A stretch of 64,000 nucleotides of DNA, taken from assembly GCA_028382005.1 (NCBI GenBank), contig JAOESH010000005.1, positions 1 to 64,000 on the forward strand. The letters are read 5' to 3'. Each line of letters begins with the position of its first letter. Within the stretch, counting starts at the first letter, position 1. Made by a program: the position numbers and the translations under genes. Of this stretch, positions 41,733 through 51,494 are shown piece after piece. The notes under the pieces were generated by a model. That model was not told the origin of the DNA, did not search any database, and was given only the letters and a program-made list of their open reading frames with translations. The DNA is from Pseudomonadota bacterium. GTDB lineage: Bacteria; Pseudomonadota; Alphaproteobacteria; Puniceispirillales; Marisalimonadaceae.

Positions 41733-43011
41733 AAATCGTCCTCATTACATTAACTACTAATTATTATTTATTATTTAAGACTGAATGCTTGAAACCACTC
41801 CAGCACCAACAGTTCTTCCACCTTCTCTTATAGCAAACCTTAACCCTTCATCCATTGCAATTGGCGCAATTAATTCTACAGTTATTGCTATGTTATCTCC
41901 TGGCATTACCATTTCAGTTCCAGACGGAAGCTCAACTGCTCCAGTTACATCTGTAGTTCTAAAATAAAATTGAGGACGATAATTACTAAAGAATGGTGTA
42001 TGTCTTCCACCTTCATCTTTATTTAATATATAAGCTTCACCTTTAAACTTTGAATAAGGCTTAATTGAACCAGGAGCAGACAAAACCTGACCACGCTCAA
42101 CATCTTCTCTTTTTGTACCTCTTAGAAGAACTCCAACATTGTCTCCTGCTTCACCAGAATCTAACAACTTACGAAACATTTCAACACCAGTACATGTTGT
42201 CTTAGTTGTTTCTTTGATACCAACAATCTCTATTTCTTCACCAACCTTCACTACTCCTCTTTCAACACGACCTGTAACAACAGTTCCTCTTCCTGAAATA
42301 GAAAACACATCTTCAATAGGCATTAAAAAAGGCTTGTCTTTATCACGAGCTGGTTGTGGAATGTAAGAATCAACAGCAGCCATTAATTCATTTATAGAGT
42401 TAAGACCAATAGCTTCGTCGCGATTCTCTAACGCTGCTAACGCACTACCTTTTATAATAGGAATATCGTCACCTGGAAAATCATAACTACTTAATAGCTC
42501 ACGGATTTCCAACTCAACTAATTCTAAAAGTTCTTCATCGTCAACTTGATCAACTTTATTCATATAAACAACTAATGAAGGAACACCAACCTGACGAGCT
42601 AATAATATATGCTCTTTTGTTTGTGGCATAGGACCGTCTGCAGCATTCACAACTAATATAGCTCCATCCATTTGAGCTGCACCAGTAATCATATTTTTAA
42701 CATAGTCGGCATGACCTGGACAATCAACATGAGCATAATGTCGGTTTTCAGTTGAATATTCAACGTGAGCTGTGGAAATTGTAATGCCTCTTTCTCTTTC
42801 TTCAGGGGCTTTATCAATTTGGTCATAAGCAGAAAAGTCAGCGCGACCAGCATCAGCCATGACTTTTGTAATCGCAGCCGTTAGTGTTGTTTTACCATGA
42901 TCAACATGGCCTATTGTTCCAATGTTACAGTGTGGTTTACTGCGATCAAATTTTTCTTTAGACATCTTAAACGACCTTTCTATTACTTTTATTATTACTT
43001 AAGCTAGTTTT
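41733..43011. repeat. 1279-bp tuf duplication, copy 2
   Basis: Exact partner of 25509-26787. Its right end (42999-43011) carries the last 13 nt of fusA, stop codon included, although no fusA precedes it here. This shows the sequence was copied from the str-operon locus into this one. Confidence 0.9.
41775..42965 (-). CDS. tuf: elongation factor Tu, copy 2
   Basis: 396 aa, identical in protein to copy 1, with the same G motifs. It sits between tRNA-Tyr and tRNA-Trp, the usual position of tufB. The identical flanks (42 bp behind, 46 bp in front including a fusA tail) point to recent gene conversion from copy 1, or to strong ongoing homogenisation. Confidence 0.99.
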   Translation of the reverse strand: MSKEKFDRSKPHCNIGTIGHVDHGKTTLTAAITKVMADAGRADFSAYDQIDKAPEERERGITISTAHVEYSTENRHYAHVDCPGHADYVKNMITGAAQMDGAILVVNAADGPMPQTKEHILLARQVGVPSLVVYMNKVDQVDDEELLELVELEIRELLSSYDFPGDDIPIIKGSALAALENRDEAIGLNSINELMAAVDSYIPQPARDKDKPFLMPIEDVFSISGRGTVVTGRVERGVVKVGEEIEIVGIKETTKTTCTGVEMFRKLLDSGEAGDNVGVLLRGTKREDVERGQVLSAPGSIKPYSKFKGEAYILNKDEGGRHTPFFSNYRPQFYFRTTDVTGAVELPSGTEMVMPGDNIAITVELIAPIAMDEGLRFAIREGGRTVGAGVVSSIQS

Positions 43012-43020
43012 CTAAATTAT

Positions 43021-43105
43021 TGGTGGTGGGGGTAGGATTCGAACCTACGTACGCTACGCGGGCAGATTTACAGTCTGCTGCCTTTAACCACTCGGCCACC
43101 CCACC
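43021..43105 (-). tRNA. tRNA-Tyr(GTA)
   Basis: 85 nt, class II with a long variable arm (CCCGCGTAGCGTACG), CCA encoded. Acceptor GGTGGGG/CCCCACC; anticodon stem GCAGA/TCTGC with loop CTGTAAA (anticodon GTA). First gene of the tRNA-Tyr, tuf, tRNA-Trp, secE transcript. Confidence 0.97.
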
Positions 43106-43224
43106 AAAGAATTTATAATTATCATACTATCTTATTTGGTAATTCACCTTACTTAATTTAATTCATATGCTATGTTTATATACACAAGCCTTGCGGAATA
43201 GAAAAGGTTTAATTAAATGTCAAT

Positions 43225-43239
43225 AAAAAAAAAAAAAAA
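43225..43239 (+). repeat. A15 homopolymer upstream of rlmB
   Basis: Fifteen A in a row lie 25 bp upstream of the rlmB start, a potential slippage site and AT-rich promoter spacer. Confidence 0.8.
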
Positions 43240-43263
43240 ATAGTTTTTTAACAAGATTTTAAC

Positions 43264-44118
43264 ATGAACAATAAACACAAAAAATTTAAGATTAACAAAG
43301 GAATAAAACCTCTTAGAGTAGAGGGTTTCGACTATAAAAACACAAATAATTATTCTAAACATATGACGCTAAAAAATAATCAAATCATAATATCTGGAAG
43401 ACATTCTACATTATCAGCACTAAAAAATACTCATAGAAAATTATTTTACCTGATTTCAACACCCGATAATCACATATTTTGGAGTAAAGAAGTAGAAAAT
43501 TTAGGAATTAATATTGATATTCAAATCAAAGAAAAAGAGGCATTAGACCAAATAAATAACTTTAAGCCTCATCAAAATATAATTTTAGTTACTGAACCAT
43601 TAAAAAGAATTTCACTAGATGAGTTTTTAATAAAAAAACAAATTCAATCAACTAATCCAATAAGAATTATTCTTTTAGACCAGGTTACAGACCCTCAGAA
43701 CGTAGGGGCTATAATTAGATCGGCTCACGCTTTTAAAATGGATGGACTAGCATTGTCTCAAAGAAACAGTCCTTTAGAAACTGCAGCAATGTCAAAGGCA
43801 TCTTCTGGCGCCATTGAAAAACTAACAATTATTGAATTATCTAATATGGCTAGAGAAATAAAAAAACTGCAACAATCAAACTTTACTGTTTATGGTTTAG
43901 CACATGGTGGAGCAGGTGATGTGTTTGATTTAGAAAATGAAACAGGAAATATTGCTGTTATTGTTGGCTCTGAAGGCAAAGGCTTAAGAAGATTAACTAG
44001 AGACAAGGTTGATAAATTGATTACTATTCCGATTAATGTAGAAAGCGAATCATTAAATGTTGCAAATGCAGCTTCTATTACAATGTTACAATTACAAAAA
44101 AACATTATAAAAAATTAA
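43264..44118 (+). CDS. rlmB: TrmH/RlmB-family 23S rRNA 2'-O-ribose methyltransferase
   Basis: 284 aa, SPOUT fold. A basic N-terminal extension (about 1-40) precedes the substrate-binding domain (ISGRHSTLSAL). The SPOUT core shows LLDQVTDPQNVGAIIRSAHAF (motif 1), VGSEGKGLRR (motif 2) and IPINVESESLNVANAASI (motif 3), forming the knotted SAM site. RlmB methylates G2251 of 23S rRNA; other TrmH family targets remain possible. Confidence 0.9.
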   Translation: MNNKHKKFKINKGIKPLRVEGFDYKNTNNYSKHMTLKNNQIIISGRHSTLSALKNTHRKLFYLISTPDNHIFWSKEVENLGINIDIQIKEKEALDQINNFKPHQNIILVTEPLKRISLDEFLIKKQIQSTNPIRIILLDQVTDPQNVGAIIRSAHAFKMDGLALSQRNSPLETAAMSKASSGAIEKLTIIELSNMAREIKKLQQSNFTVYGLAHGGAGDVFDLENETGNIAVIVGSEGKGLRRLTRDKVDKLITIPINVESESLNVANAASITMLQLQKNIIKN

Positions 44119-44165
44119 ATAAGTTCTTGTCTCCAAAATAAATATCCATTATTGATTTGTTCAGT

Positions 44166-44241
<76 letters not shown>

Positions 44242-44249
44242 TAATAAAA

Positions 44250-45281
44250 TTATTTATCTTTTTCGATAAACTGATTGGATTGATTTGACTTATATATTAA
44301 ATCTTCAATTTTTAAATTTTCTATGTATTCTTTAGCTTCGTTTTTAAGTTCTTGGCCATTCACAAAATGATCCAAAAGATGTTTTTGATAGTAAAAAACA
44401 CTGTCTCCTGCAAAACCAATATTATTCCACTCATACTCTATTATCTTTTCTTCATTTTCATTAAATTTCCGATAAAAAATTTCTCCATTTCCATTTAGCC
44501 TCAATGATCCCTCTGATCCTTCAATTAACATCTCTCCTATTGTTAATCGTCTATCTATTGCAATATGATCAGATAGTCTATTACCATCAAATAATCCCCT
44601 CATTCCACTTTCAAACTCAAAAAAAACTATACCAGCATCCTCTCCTTTAATATAATTGTTAAGTTTAGATAATTTAGCAAAAACACTTTTAATGTCGCCA
44701 AACAAAAACCTGAAAACATCTATTATGTGAATAGCTGTTTCATGTATCATAAAACGTTCCATTTTCTGAAAATATGGCTGTCTACTTAAATATGCATCTT
44801 TGCCTTGACCGTCTCCTGGCCGCATTCGAAAACTAACTTGAAATAAATCACCTAATAATGAAGATTTTAAAATTTCGTTAATTTTTAAATACCATGGCTG
44901 ATATCTAAAGTTTTCGTGAACTGCTATTGTAACTCCATATTTTTCAGCAATTTTAACGGCTTCTTTTGCTTCTTTAATAGAGTTAGTAAAAGGTTTCTGG
45001 CAAATAATATTTACATTAGATTCAGCAGCAATTTTAATAAAATTTAGATGAAACTGCGGGGGTACAATAATATCGATAAGGGTTGATTTAGTTTCGGTTA
45101 TCATGGTTTTAAAATCTTGAAAAACTTTACAGTTATTAAATTGTTTGGACCTTTCTAGAGCCTCATTCTTATTTAATGAACATATTCCAACAATTTCAAC
45201 ACCTAGCCTTTTCCAGGCATCAACGTGAAATTGGCTAAAATACCCAGTTCCGACTATTGACAAACGAATTTTATTTTTCAT
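44250..45281 (-). CDS. Gfo/Idh/MocA-family oxidoreductase
   Basis: 343 aa. Rossmann motif IVGTGYFSQFH (9-19) for NAD(P). The usual EKP active-site triad is QKP here (IICQKPFT). The C-terminal alpha/beta domain contains HETAIHIIDVFRFLFGD, the conserved substrate-side His helix. Likely acts on a sugar, polyol or related cyclic substrate; which one cannot be read. It lies 9 bp from tRNA-Thr in convergent orientation and starts a minus-strand run with the GNAT and SDR genes. Confidence 0.85.
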   Translation of the reverse strand: MKNKIRLSIVGTGYFSQFHVDAWKRLGVEIVGICSLNKNEALERSKQFNNCKVFQDFKTMITETKSTLIDIIVPPQFHLNFIKIAAESNVNIICQKPFTNSIKEAKEAVKIAEKYGVTIAVHENFRYQPWYLKINEILKSSLLGDLFQVSFRMRPGDGQGKDAYLSRQPYFQKMERFMIHETAIHIIDVFRFLFGDIKSVFAKLSKLNNYIKGEDAGIVFFEFESGMRGLFDGNRLSDHIAIDRRLTIGEMLIEGSEGSLRLNGNGEIFYRKFNENEEKIIEYEWNNIGFAGDSVFYYQKHLLDHFVNGQELKNEAKEYIENLKIEDLIYKSNQSNQFIEKDK

Positions 45282-45300
45282 TAAAAATCACATTAATAAA

Positions 45301-45738
45301 TTAGTTTAGATGCTTCATAGCTATGTGCAAAATACCATCCTCTAAAAATCTATCTCCATAGGGAGTGAAATTTAGACTTTTATAAAAATCTTCAACTGCA
45401 ACTTGGCTATGTAGCATTATAGAGATTTTTTTATTTTTTTTAAGATAGTAGTTTATGATTTCATTAATCAACAAACTCCCTACCTTAAGTTTTCTATATT
45501 CAACTAATACAGCAACCCGTTCAATTTTAAATAAATGATCTTCTTTTTTACGAACTCTAGCTGTCCCAATAGCTTCACCTTTCTTATAAATCAAAAAATG
45601 CTCACATAAATGATCTAAATTATCAAACTCAATTTCTTCTGATATCCTCTGCTCTTCACAAAATACTTTTTTTCTAATTTTAAATGAAACGTTGATTTCA
45701 TCTGATAAATCAATAATTTTAAAACTATATAAACTCAT
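45301..45738 (-). CDS. GNAT-family N-acetyltransferase
   Basis: 145 aa. R.KVFCEEQRISEEIEFD at the start resembles the ElaA/YjcF type; VRKKEDHLFKIERVAVLVEYRKLKVGSLLINE carries the acetyl-CoA loop (R/Q-x-x-G-x-G/A region). HSQVAVEDFYKSLNFTPYGDRFLEDGILHIAM is the ElaA-like C-terminus. Substrate unknown. It is 20 bp from the Gfo/Idh gene. Confidence 0.85.
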   Translation of the reverse strand: MSLYSFKIIDLSDEINVSFKIRKKVFCEEQRISEEIEFDNLDHLCEHFLIYKKGEAIGTARVRKKEDHLFKIERVAVLVEYRKLKVGSLLINEIINYYLKKNKKISIMLHSQVAVEDFYKSLNFTPYGDRFLEDGILHIAMKHLN

Positions 45739-45761
45739 AACTTAAATCTCTATAAATAAAA

Positions 45762-46454
45762 CTATAATGGCAAAGCATTGCCATCATAATTAAAAAACTT
45801 ACCTGTGTCTTCAATACTTAAACCTAAGAATTGCTCTAGTAAACCCTCAGCACTTTCTTCAGGAGATATATCAGCTTGATCACCACCCATATCAGTCCTA
45901 ACCCAACCGGGATGGAAAGAAGTGACTATTATATGATCATTTAAAAATTGATTGGATAAAGTTCTCATTAAATTATTAGCAGCAGCTTTGGAAGCTCTAT
46001 AAATAGGTGCATTAGACGACAAATGAGCCTGACTTCCCATAAGAGAAGAAATTATAGCCACTTTTGATTGAGATTTTTTATTTAAATTTCGATAAAAATT
46101 TTGAATAGTAAGAAAAGGACCTGCAACATTTGCCATCATGACATCCATGATAGCCTTTTCATTATGGTCTTTACTAAAAATATCGCCTTTTCCATTATTA
46201 ACTCCAGCGTTACATACTAAAATATCTATATCAGATTTGATGTTTTGGGATGCATTTATAATACTTTGAGCGCTTGTCACATCCACTTCATGAATATTTA
46301 GGTTGGAATATTTTTGAGAAAGTTCGCTTAATTTCTCTGAATTTTCTAAATTTCTACAACACGCTTCAACATTCAAATTTTTAATAAGAGATATTTCAGT
46401 TAAAGCTAAACCAATACCTCTATTAGCTCCTGTTATTAAGATTGTTTCTGTCAT
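45762..46454 (-). CDS. short-chain dehydrogenase/reductase
   Basis: 230 aa, classical SDR. TGANRGIG (7-14) binds NAD(P); NAGVN, the Ser of ISSLMGS and YRASKAA supply the active site. The pattern ANRGIGL.L and the C-terminal GWVRTDMGG resemble the CsgA/sniffer type with broad carbonyl specificity. It lies between the GNAT and EamA genes. Confidence 0.85.
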   Translation of the reverse strand: MTETILITGANRGIGLALTEISLIKNLNVEACCRNLENSEKLSELSQKYSNLNIHEVDVTSAQSIINASQNIKSDIDILVCNAGVNNGKGDIFSKDHNEKAIMDVMMANVAGPFLTIQNFYRNLNKKSQSKVAIISSLMGSQAHLSSNAPIYRASKAAANNLMRTLSNQFLNDHIIVTSFHPGWVRTDMGGDQADISPEESAEGLLEQFLGLSIEDTGKFFNYDGNALPL

Positions 46455-46485
46455 GACATCTCCTGTAAACTGCTAAATTGATTAC

Positions 46486-47370
46486 TTATAATTTCGAGGT
46501 AATTTTTTTGTTGTTAATATAATTTCTCCATGCAGCAAAAACCCCACTACCAACAACTATACTACCACCGATAAATATTGATAATGTTATTATATCGTTA
46601 AAAATCATTATTCCTATTATAGATGCAAAGAATAGTTGAAAGTATGTAAACGGTTGTAAAACACTTGCTTCTGCATTTTCATAAGCTTTTATTAATAGAA
46701 AATGACCTGCTGTGCTTAATACACATAATAAAGTCATCCATCCCCAATCTTTAAATAAAATTGGCTCCCAATAAAATGGGCCAACTATTGACATAACTAT
46801 GCATCCAACTATAGCAACCCAAAAAAAACTTGTTTCAGAAGTATCATCTTTTGAGACCTTTCTTGTCAAAATTGTATAAAAACCTAACACGAATGCGCCT
46901 AAGATAGGTAAGATAGCATCAAAGCTAATTACAAAATTCGCTGGGTCTAAAATAATTAAAACTCCTAAAAAACCAAATAAAACTGCTAGCCATCTTTGAA
47001 TACCTATTTTTTCTTTTAAAATTGGACCTGAAAAAGCCACTACAATTAAAGGAAAAAAAGACAAAATCGAATGAGTTTGAACTAGACCAAGTGTGGTAAA
47101 AGAATAAACTCCAATTAATATTGCAGAAATAAGTAATAATCCCCTAATAAATTGGATGTATGGCTGTTTTGTAGATATTACCTTTAAAATTCCGTTTTTT
47201 TTTCTTAAACTAATTACAATTACTAATAATGCTAAGACCCAACTTCTAACCATATTAATGACAAATACGTTATAATTTTCAGCTAAATATCTTGAAACTC
47301 CATCCATTATAGCAAAAAAAAATGTGGCAAGCACAATTGTCAAAACTCCTTTCTTAACATTATTAATCAT
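46486..47370 (-). CDS. EamA/DMT-family transporter
   Basis: 294 aa, about ten predicted membrane helices in two EamA repeats (MVRSWVLALLVIVIS...; VSFDAILPILGAFVLGFYTILTRK). Probably exports or imports a small metabolite. It is divergent from the HIBADH-like gene at 47520, with a 149-bp intergenic region between them. Confidence 0.85.
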   Translation of the reverse strand: MINNVKKGVLTIVLATFFFAIMDGVSRYLAENYNVFVINMVRSWVLALLVIVISLRKKNGILKVISTKQPYIQFIRGLLLISAILIGVYSFTTLGLVQTHSILSFFPLIVVAFSGPILKEKIGIQRWLAVLFGFLGVLIILDPANFVISFDAILPILGAFVLGFYTILTRKVSKDDTSETSFFWVAIVGCIVMSIVGPFYWEPILFKDWGWMTLLCVLSTAGHFLLIKAYENAEASVLQPFTYFQLFFASIIGIMIFNDIITLSIFIGGSIVVGSGVFAAWRNYINNKKITSKL

Positions 47371-47519
47371 AGTAAAATATATTCCCTTGAACTTTTATTA
47401 TTTTTAAAGAATGAAGATTACGAATTGAAACAATGATACTTTTTAATTGATTATAACAATGTTTATCGTGTTACTATAAATTATAAATATTAAACATTAT
47501 ATTTTTTTATGAGAACCCA

Positions 47520-48413
47520 ATGAATAATAATTTCAATCCCATAGGATTTATCGGAACAGGGCTGATGGGCGTATGTTTCATAAAACGTTTATCAGAAGTC
47601 AATTATTTAATAAATGCATATGATAAAAGACAAGAAAAATTAGAGTTATTAAAGGGTGAAGATAAAGTATCTTTATCTATTAACCCTGCTCAAGTATCTA
47701 AAAATTGCGACATAATATTTATCTGTGTAGATAAAACTGAGAATGTAAAAGATGTAGTATTCGGAGATAAAGGAATAATTCAAAACGCTTCTGAAAATAC
47801 TATAATCGTTGATTTATCAACAACGTTAGCCAACGAAACTATAAATTTTTCAAAGAAAATTAAACTTGAAAAAGGATCATCATGGGTTGATGCTCCAATA
47901 TCCGGAGGTCCTGAAAAAGCTTTGGATGGATCCTTAGCTATAATGGTTGGGGGAGAGCAAAAAGATATAGATATTATTTCACCAATTTTAAACGATATTT
48001 CATCAAATTTTACACATTTTGGTTCTGTGGGATCAGGTCAAATTGTAAAGATGATAAATCAAATATTAGTGTTAAATAATTATGCAGTTTTGGCTGAAGC
48101 TTTATCATTTGCAGAGGCTTGGGGAATTGATGCTCATAAAATACCTAATGCGTTAAGTAATGGTCACGCTGGTTCAAATTTACTAACACATTTATTTCCA
48201 AGAATGATAGAAAAAGACTTTAAACCTCAGGGTTATGTTTCACAAATTTTAAAGGATCTTTCCATGGTATCTAAACTTGCCGATCAAAAAGATATACCCA
48301 TACCCATAACTAGCCTAACAAAACAATTATTTACAATTCTTACAGGAAAAGCAAAAGAAAACCTAGATGGCACTTCTATTGTAAAGTTATTTGATAAGAA
48401 TAAAATTATTTGA
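47520..48413 (+). CDS. 3-hydroxyisobutyrate-dehydrogenase-like NAD(P) oxidoreductase
   Basis: 297 aa. GFIGTGLMG (8-16) is the Rossmann motif, VDAPISGGPEKALDGSLAIMVGG the substrate-binding signature, and GQIVKMINQ contains the catalytic Lys of the beta-hydroxyacid dehydrogenase family. Substrate could be 3-hydroxyisobutyrate, tartronate semialdehyde or another. It overlaps the ribosome site of the following amidohydrolase, indicating an operon. Confidence 0.88.
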   Translation: MNNNFNPIGFIGTGLMGVCFIKRLSEVNYLINAYDKRQEKLELLKGEDKVSLSINPAQVSKNCDIIFICVDKTENVKDVVFGDKGIIQNASENTIIVDLSTTLANETINFSKKIKLEKGSSWVDAPISGGPEKALDGSLAIMVGGEQKDIDIISPILNDISSNFTHFGSVGSGQIVKMINQILVLNNYAVLAEALSFAEAWGIDAHKIPNALSNGHAGSNLLTHLFPRMIEKDFKPQGYVSQILKDLSMVSKLADQKDIPIPITSLTKQLFTILTGKAKENLDGTSIVKLFDKNKII

Positions 48414-48424
48414 AGAGGAAGAAA

Positions 48425-49327
48425 ATGGAAGACATACCCATAATTGACGCTCATCATCATTTTTGGGATTTGAGTTTAAAAAAAAACCCATGGTTAGATG
48501 CAAACAATCAAATACCTTTTAGATATGGAGACTATGGCTCTATCTGTAAAAATTTTTTAATTTCTGATTATAAAAAAGTTAGTAAAAAACATAATATTGT
48601 TAAAACAATTCACATGGAAACTGAATGGGACAATAGTGACCCTGTGGGCGAAACTAAGTGGCTTCAACAATTGTTTGATGCTTCTGGTTTCCCAAATGCC
48701 TTAGTTGGGCAGGCCTGGTTTGATAGAGACGATATTGAAAAGGTTTTAAGAGGACACAAACAATTTCCTTTAATAAGAAGTATAAGACATAAGCCAAAAT
48801 CCTCACCTTCTCCAACCGTTCAACTTCTTAATCCAAAAGGAACGTTAAATGATCCAATTTTTAGACAAGGGTATTCTTTGCTAAAAAAACACAAACTTAG
48901 TTTTGATCTACAAACACCTTGGTGGCATCTAAAAGATGCCTCTAAGTTAGCTCGAGATTTTCCAGATACGATTATTATTTTAAACCATACAGGACTTCCT
49001 GAAGATCGATCAAAAAGAGGTTTGGATGATTGGAAAAGTAATTTAGAAGAATTTGCTGATGAACCAAATACAGCTGTAAAAATATCAGGAATTTGCGTTC
49101 CTAACAAAAAGTGGACACTGGATCTTAATAAAGAAATTATCTTAGATACAATTAAAATATTTGGTTTTGAAAGATGCATGTTCGCATCTAATTTCCCTGT
49201 AGACAGTGTTTTAGCTAGCTTTGACGAAATATTCGACGGATTTAAAAATATCACATCTAAAATGAGCAACAATGAAACCACACATTTATTTTACCAAAAT
49301 GCTATAAAATATTATGACCCAGCATGA
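48425..49327 (+). CDS. amidohydrolase-2 family hydrolase (lactonase-like)
   Basis: 300 aa from the ATG at 48425, with GAGGAAG 3-9 nt upstream; a TTG at 48410 would overlap the previous gene. IIDAHHHFWDL is the metal-binding start of the TIM-barrel COG3618 group, ILNHTGLP and FASNFPVD supply later conserved residues. Relatives include L-fuconolactonase and 2-pyrone-4,6-dicarboxylate lactonase. Coupled to an HIBADH-like dehydrogenase, it suggests a lactone or sugar-acid route. Confidence 0.85.
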   Translation: MEDIPIIDAHHHFWDLSLKKNPWLDANNQIPFRYGDYGSICKNFLISDYKKVSKKHNIVKTIHMETEWDNSDPVGETKWLQQLFDASGFPNALVGQAWFDRDDIEKVLRGHKQFPLIRSIRHKPKSSPSPTVQLLNPKGTLNDPIFRQGYSLLKKHKLSFDLQTPWWHLKDASKLARDFPDTIIILNHTGLPEDRSKRGLDDWKSNLEEFADEPNTAVKISGICVPNKKWTLDLNKEIILDTIKIFGFERCMFASNFPVDSVLASFDEIFDGFKNITSKMSNNETTHLFYQNAIKYYDPA

Positions 49328-49345
49328 TTTAAGATTAACTTTGAT

Positions 49346-50134
49346 TTAAATTCCTTTAAAATTTGCGGATCTTTTTTCCATAAAAGCCCTCCTGCCTTCT
49401 TTGTAATCTTCACTATCAAAACACGCAGATGCAAGTTGTTCACATAACAAAAGATTTCTATCATTAGGATTTTTTGCAATTTCTATCCCTATCTGTTTCA
49501 TAGCTTTTATAGTCAAAGGTGCATTTTTAGAAATCGTGGAAGCATAATCCTTAACAAACAACTCTAAATCTTCTTCTTTTACAAGCTTTTGAACTAGCCC
49601 ACAGGACAGAGCTTCATCTGCTGTTATTTTTTCAGCTGTAAACATGAAATGCTTAGCCATTCCAGGCCCCATAACATCAAAAAGTCTTTTTATTGATGAA
49701 AAGGGGTATCCAAGCGATAATTTTGCAGCAGGCATTGCAAATTTTGATTTTTGTGAACATATCCTTATATCACAACAGACTGCTACGTTTAGACCACCAC
49801 CTATACAATAGCCATTGATCATAGCTATTGTTGGTTTCGGAAATGTCTCAAGATTTTCATAAACTTTTTGTGTTCTTTTATTGTAACTCAAAATAGCATC
49901 TTTAGAGCTTCTTTCTTTATCAAACTTCGAAATATCAGCTCCAGAAATAAATGATTTACCGCCTGCCCCATTTAAAACAATTACTCTTATACTTTGATTT
50001 TCTCTAAAATTATCGAGAATGTTTTCTAATGCATCCCACATTTCAATTGATACCGCATTATGTTTTTCTGGGTTGTTAAACGTAATATATCCAATACCAT
50101 CTTCAACTCGGGATAACATTTTTTCTTTAGCCAT
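49346..50134 (-). CDS. enoyl-CoA hydratase/isomerase family protein
   Basis: 262 aa, crotonase fold. GGKSFISGADISKFD is the first oxyanion-hole segment, MINGYCIGGGLNVAVCCDIRI the second. Asp/Glu positions vary, so hydratase versus isomerase/hydrolase is unresolved. It follows the class III CoA-transferase gene by 14 bp, a common pairing in acyl-CoA catabolism. Confidence 0.88.
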   Translation of the reverse strand: MAKEKMLSRVEDGIGYITFNNPEKHNAVSIEMWDALENILDNFRENQSIRVIVLNGAGGKSFISGADISKFDKERSSKDAILSYNKRTQKVYENLETFPKPTIAMINGYCIGGGLNVAVCCDIRICSQKSKFAMPAAKLSLGYPFSSIKRLFDVMGPGMAKHFMFTAEKITADEALSCGLVQKLVKEEDLELFVKDYASTISKNAPLTIKAMKQIGIEIAKNPNDRNLLLCEQLASACFDSEDYKEGRRAFMEKRSANFKGI

Positions 50135-50148
50135 TATAAAACCTATAT

Positions 50149-51342
50149 TTAAATTATATTTTTTGATTCAAAGTCATTAAGCTCACTATCAGTAAAACCT
50201 AAATCTAACAAAACTTCCTTATTATGCTCGCCCTTCTCCGGAGGTCTTTGTTTCATAGAACTCGGAGAACGTGATAAGTTAAATGGCTGTCCAACAAGTT
50301 CAGTTTTTCCAAATGGAATTGTCTCAATAGACTGAGCTATACCAAGATGTTTAACCTGAGGATCATTAAAAACTTTATCAATTGAATTAATTGGACCACA
50401 AGGAACGCCAACTTTTTCTAATTTTTCAACCCATTCACTTGAAGTTTTCTTGACGGTAACTTCTTCGATAAGGCTATTTAAATAATCTCTATTTTCCAGT
50501 CGTTCCTTAGCTCCTTTAAATTCATCTTTTTCAAGCCATTCTTTCTTGTCTATAGCCTCAACAAATCGTTTCCAAATTGTTTCTCCAGCTACAGCTAAAT
50601 TTATTGATCCGTCAGTTGTTTTAAACACACCTGTAGGGACACTTGTTGGATGATTATTACCAGCTTGCCCTGCTACATTCTTTTCACTTAGCCATCTCGC
50701 AGCTTGAAAATCTAACATGAAAATTTGTGCTTGCAATAAGGACGTATTAACCCACTGTCCAACTCCAGATTTTTCTCTTTCTATTAATGCTGTTTGAATA
50801 CCCATAGCACAAAATAAACCAGCAGTAAGGTCTGCAACTGGAATTCCAACTCTCATAGGCCCCTCACCTGGCGCACCTGTAATACTCATTAGCCCTCCCA
50901 TACCTTGAGCAATTTGGTCAAAACCAGGTCTTTTAGCATATGGACCGTCCTGTCCAAATCCTGAGATACTAGCTAGGATTATTTTGGGGTTTCTTTTTTT
51001 TAAAGTTTCATAATCTAGACCAAGTCTGCCTTTAACATCTGGTCGAAAATTTTCTACTACTACATCGGAAGTTTCAACAAGCTTCATTAAAATCTCAATG
51101 GCTTCAGGTTTTTTTAAATTTAGAGTAATACTTCTTTTATTACGATGTAAGTTTTGAAAATCAGACGTATGTCTTGATGCACCAAGAGCTCCATCAGCTT
51201 CAACACTTTCTGGAGCCTCTACTTTAATTACGTCTGCACCCCAGTCAGCTAACTGTCTAACAGCAGTTGGACCAGATCTCACTCTAGTAAGATCAATTAC
51301 TCTAATATGAGACAGAGCTTCAGAAGCAGGTGAATGTGGCAT
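50149..51342 (-). CDS. class III (CaiB/BaiF) CoA transferase
   Basis: 397 aa from the ATG at 51342, which has GGAG 9 nt upstream; the open frame begins with a TTG at 51363. IRVIDLTRVRSGPTAVRQLADWGADVIKVE is the CoA-binding start; GFGQDGPYAKRPGFDQIAQGMGG carries the catalytic Asp region. Activates a carboxylic acid by CoA exchange; substrate unknown. It probably forms an operon with the enoyl-CoA hydratase. Confidence 0.9.
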   Translation of the reverse strand: MPHSPASEALSHIRVIDLTRVRSGPTAVRQLADWGADVIKVEAPESVEADGALGASRHTSDFQNLHRNKRSITLNLKKPEAIEILMKLVETSDVVVENFRPDVKGRLGLDYETLKKRNPKIILASISGFGQDGPYAKRPGFDQIAQGMGGLMSITGAPGEGPMRVGIPVADLTAGLFCAMGIQTALIEREKSGVGQWVNTSLLQAQIFMLDFQAARWLSEKNVAGQAGNNHPTSVPTGVFKTTDGSINLAVAGETIWKRFVEAIDKKEWLEKDEFKGAKERLENRDYLNSLIEEVTVKKTSSEWVEKLEKVGVPCGPINSIDKVFNDPQVKHLGIAQSIETIPFGKTELVGQPFNLSRSPSSMKQRPPEKGEHNKEVLLDLGFTDSELNDFESKNII

Positions 51343-51494
51343 GATGTCTTTCTCCGTAGCCAATTATGTGAGAACAGTTGTAACTTATTTAATAATTTAA
51401 ACATATTAAATAAATATGTATATATTATCAAAAAAATATTTGTTAATAAATGAAAAAAATTATCCGTTGCTAGGTTATGTCCTAAAGGAAAACT

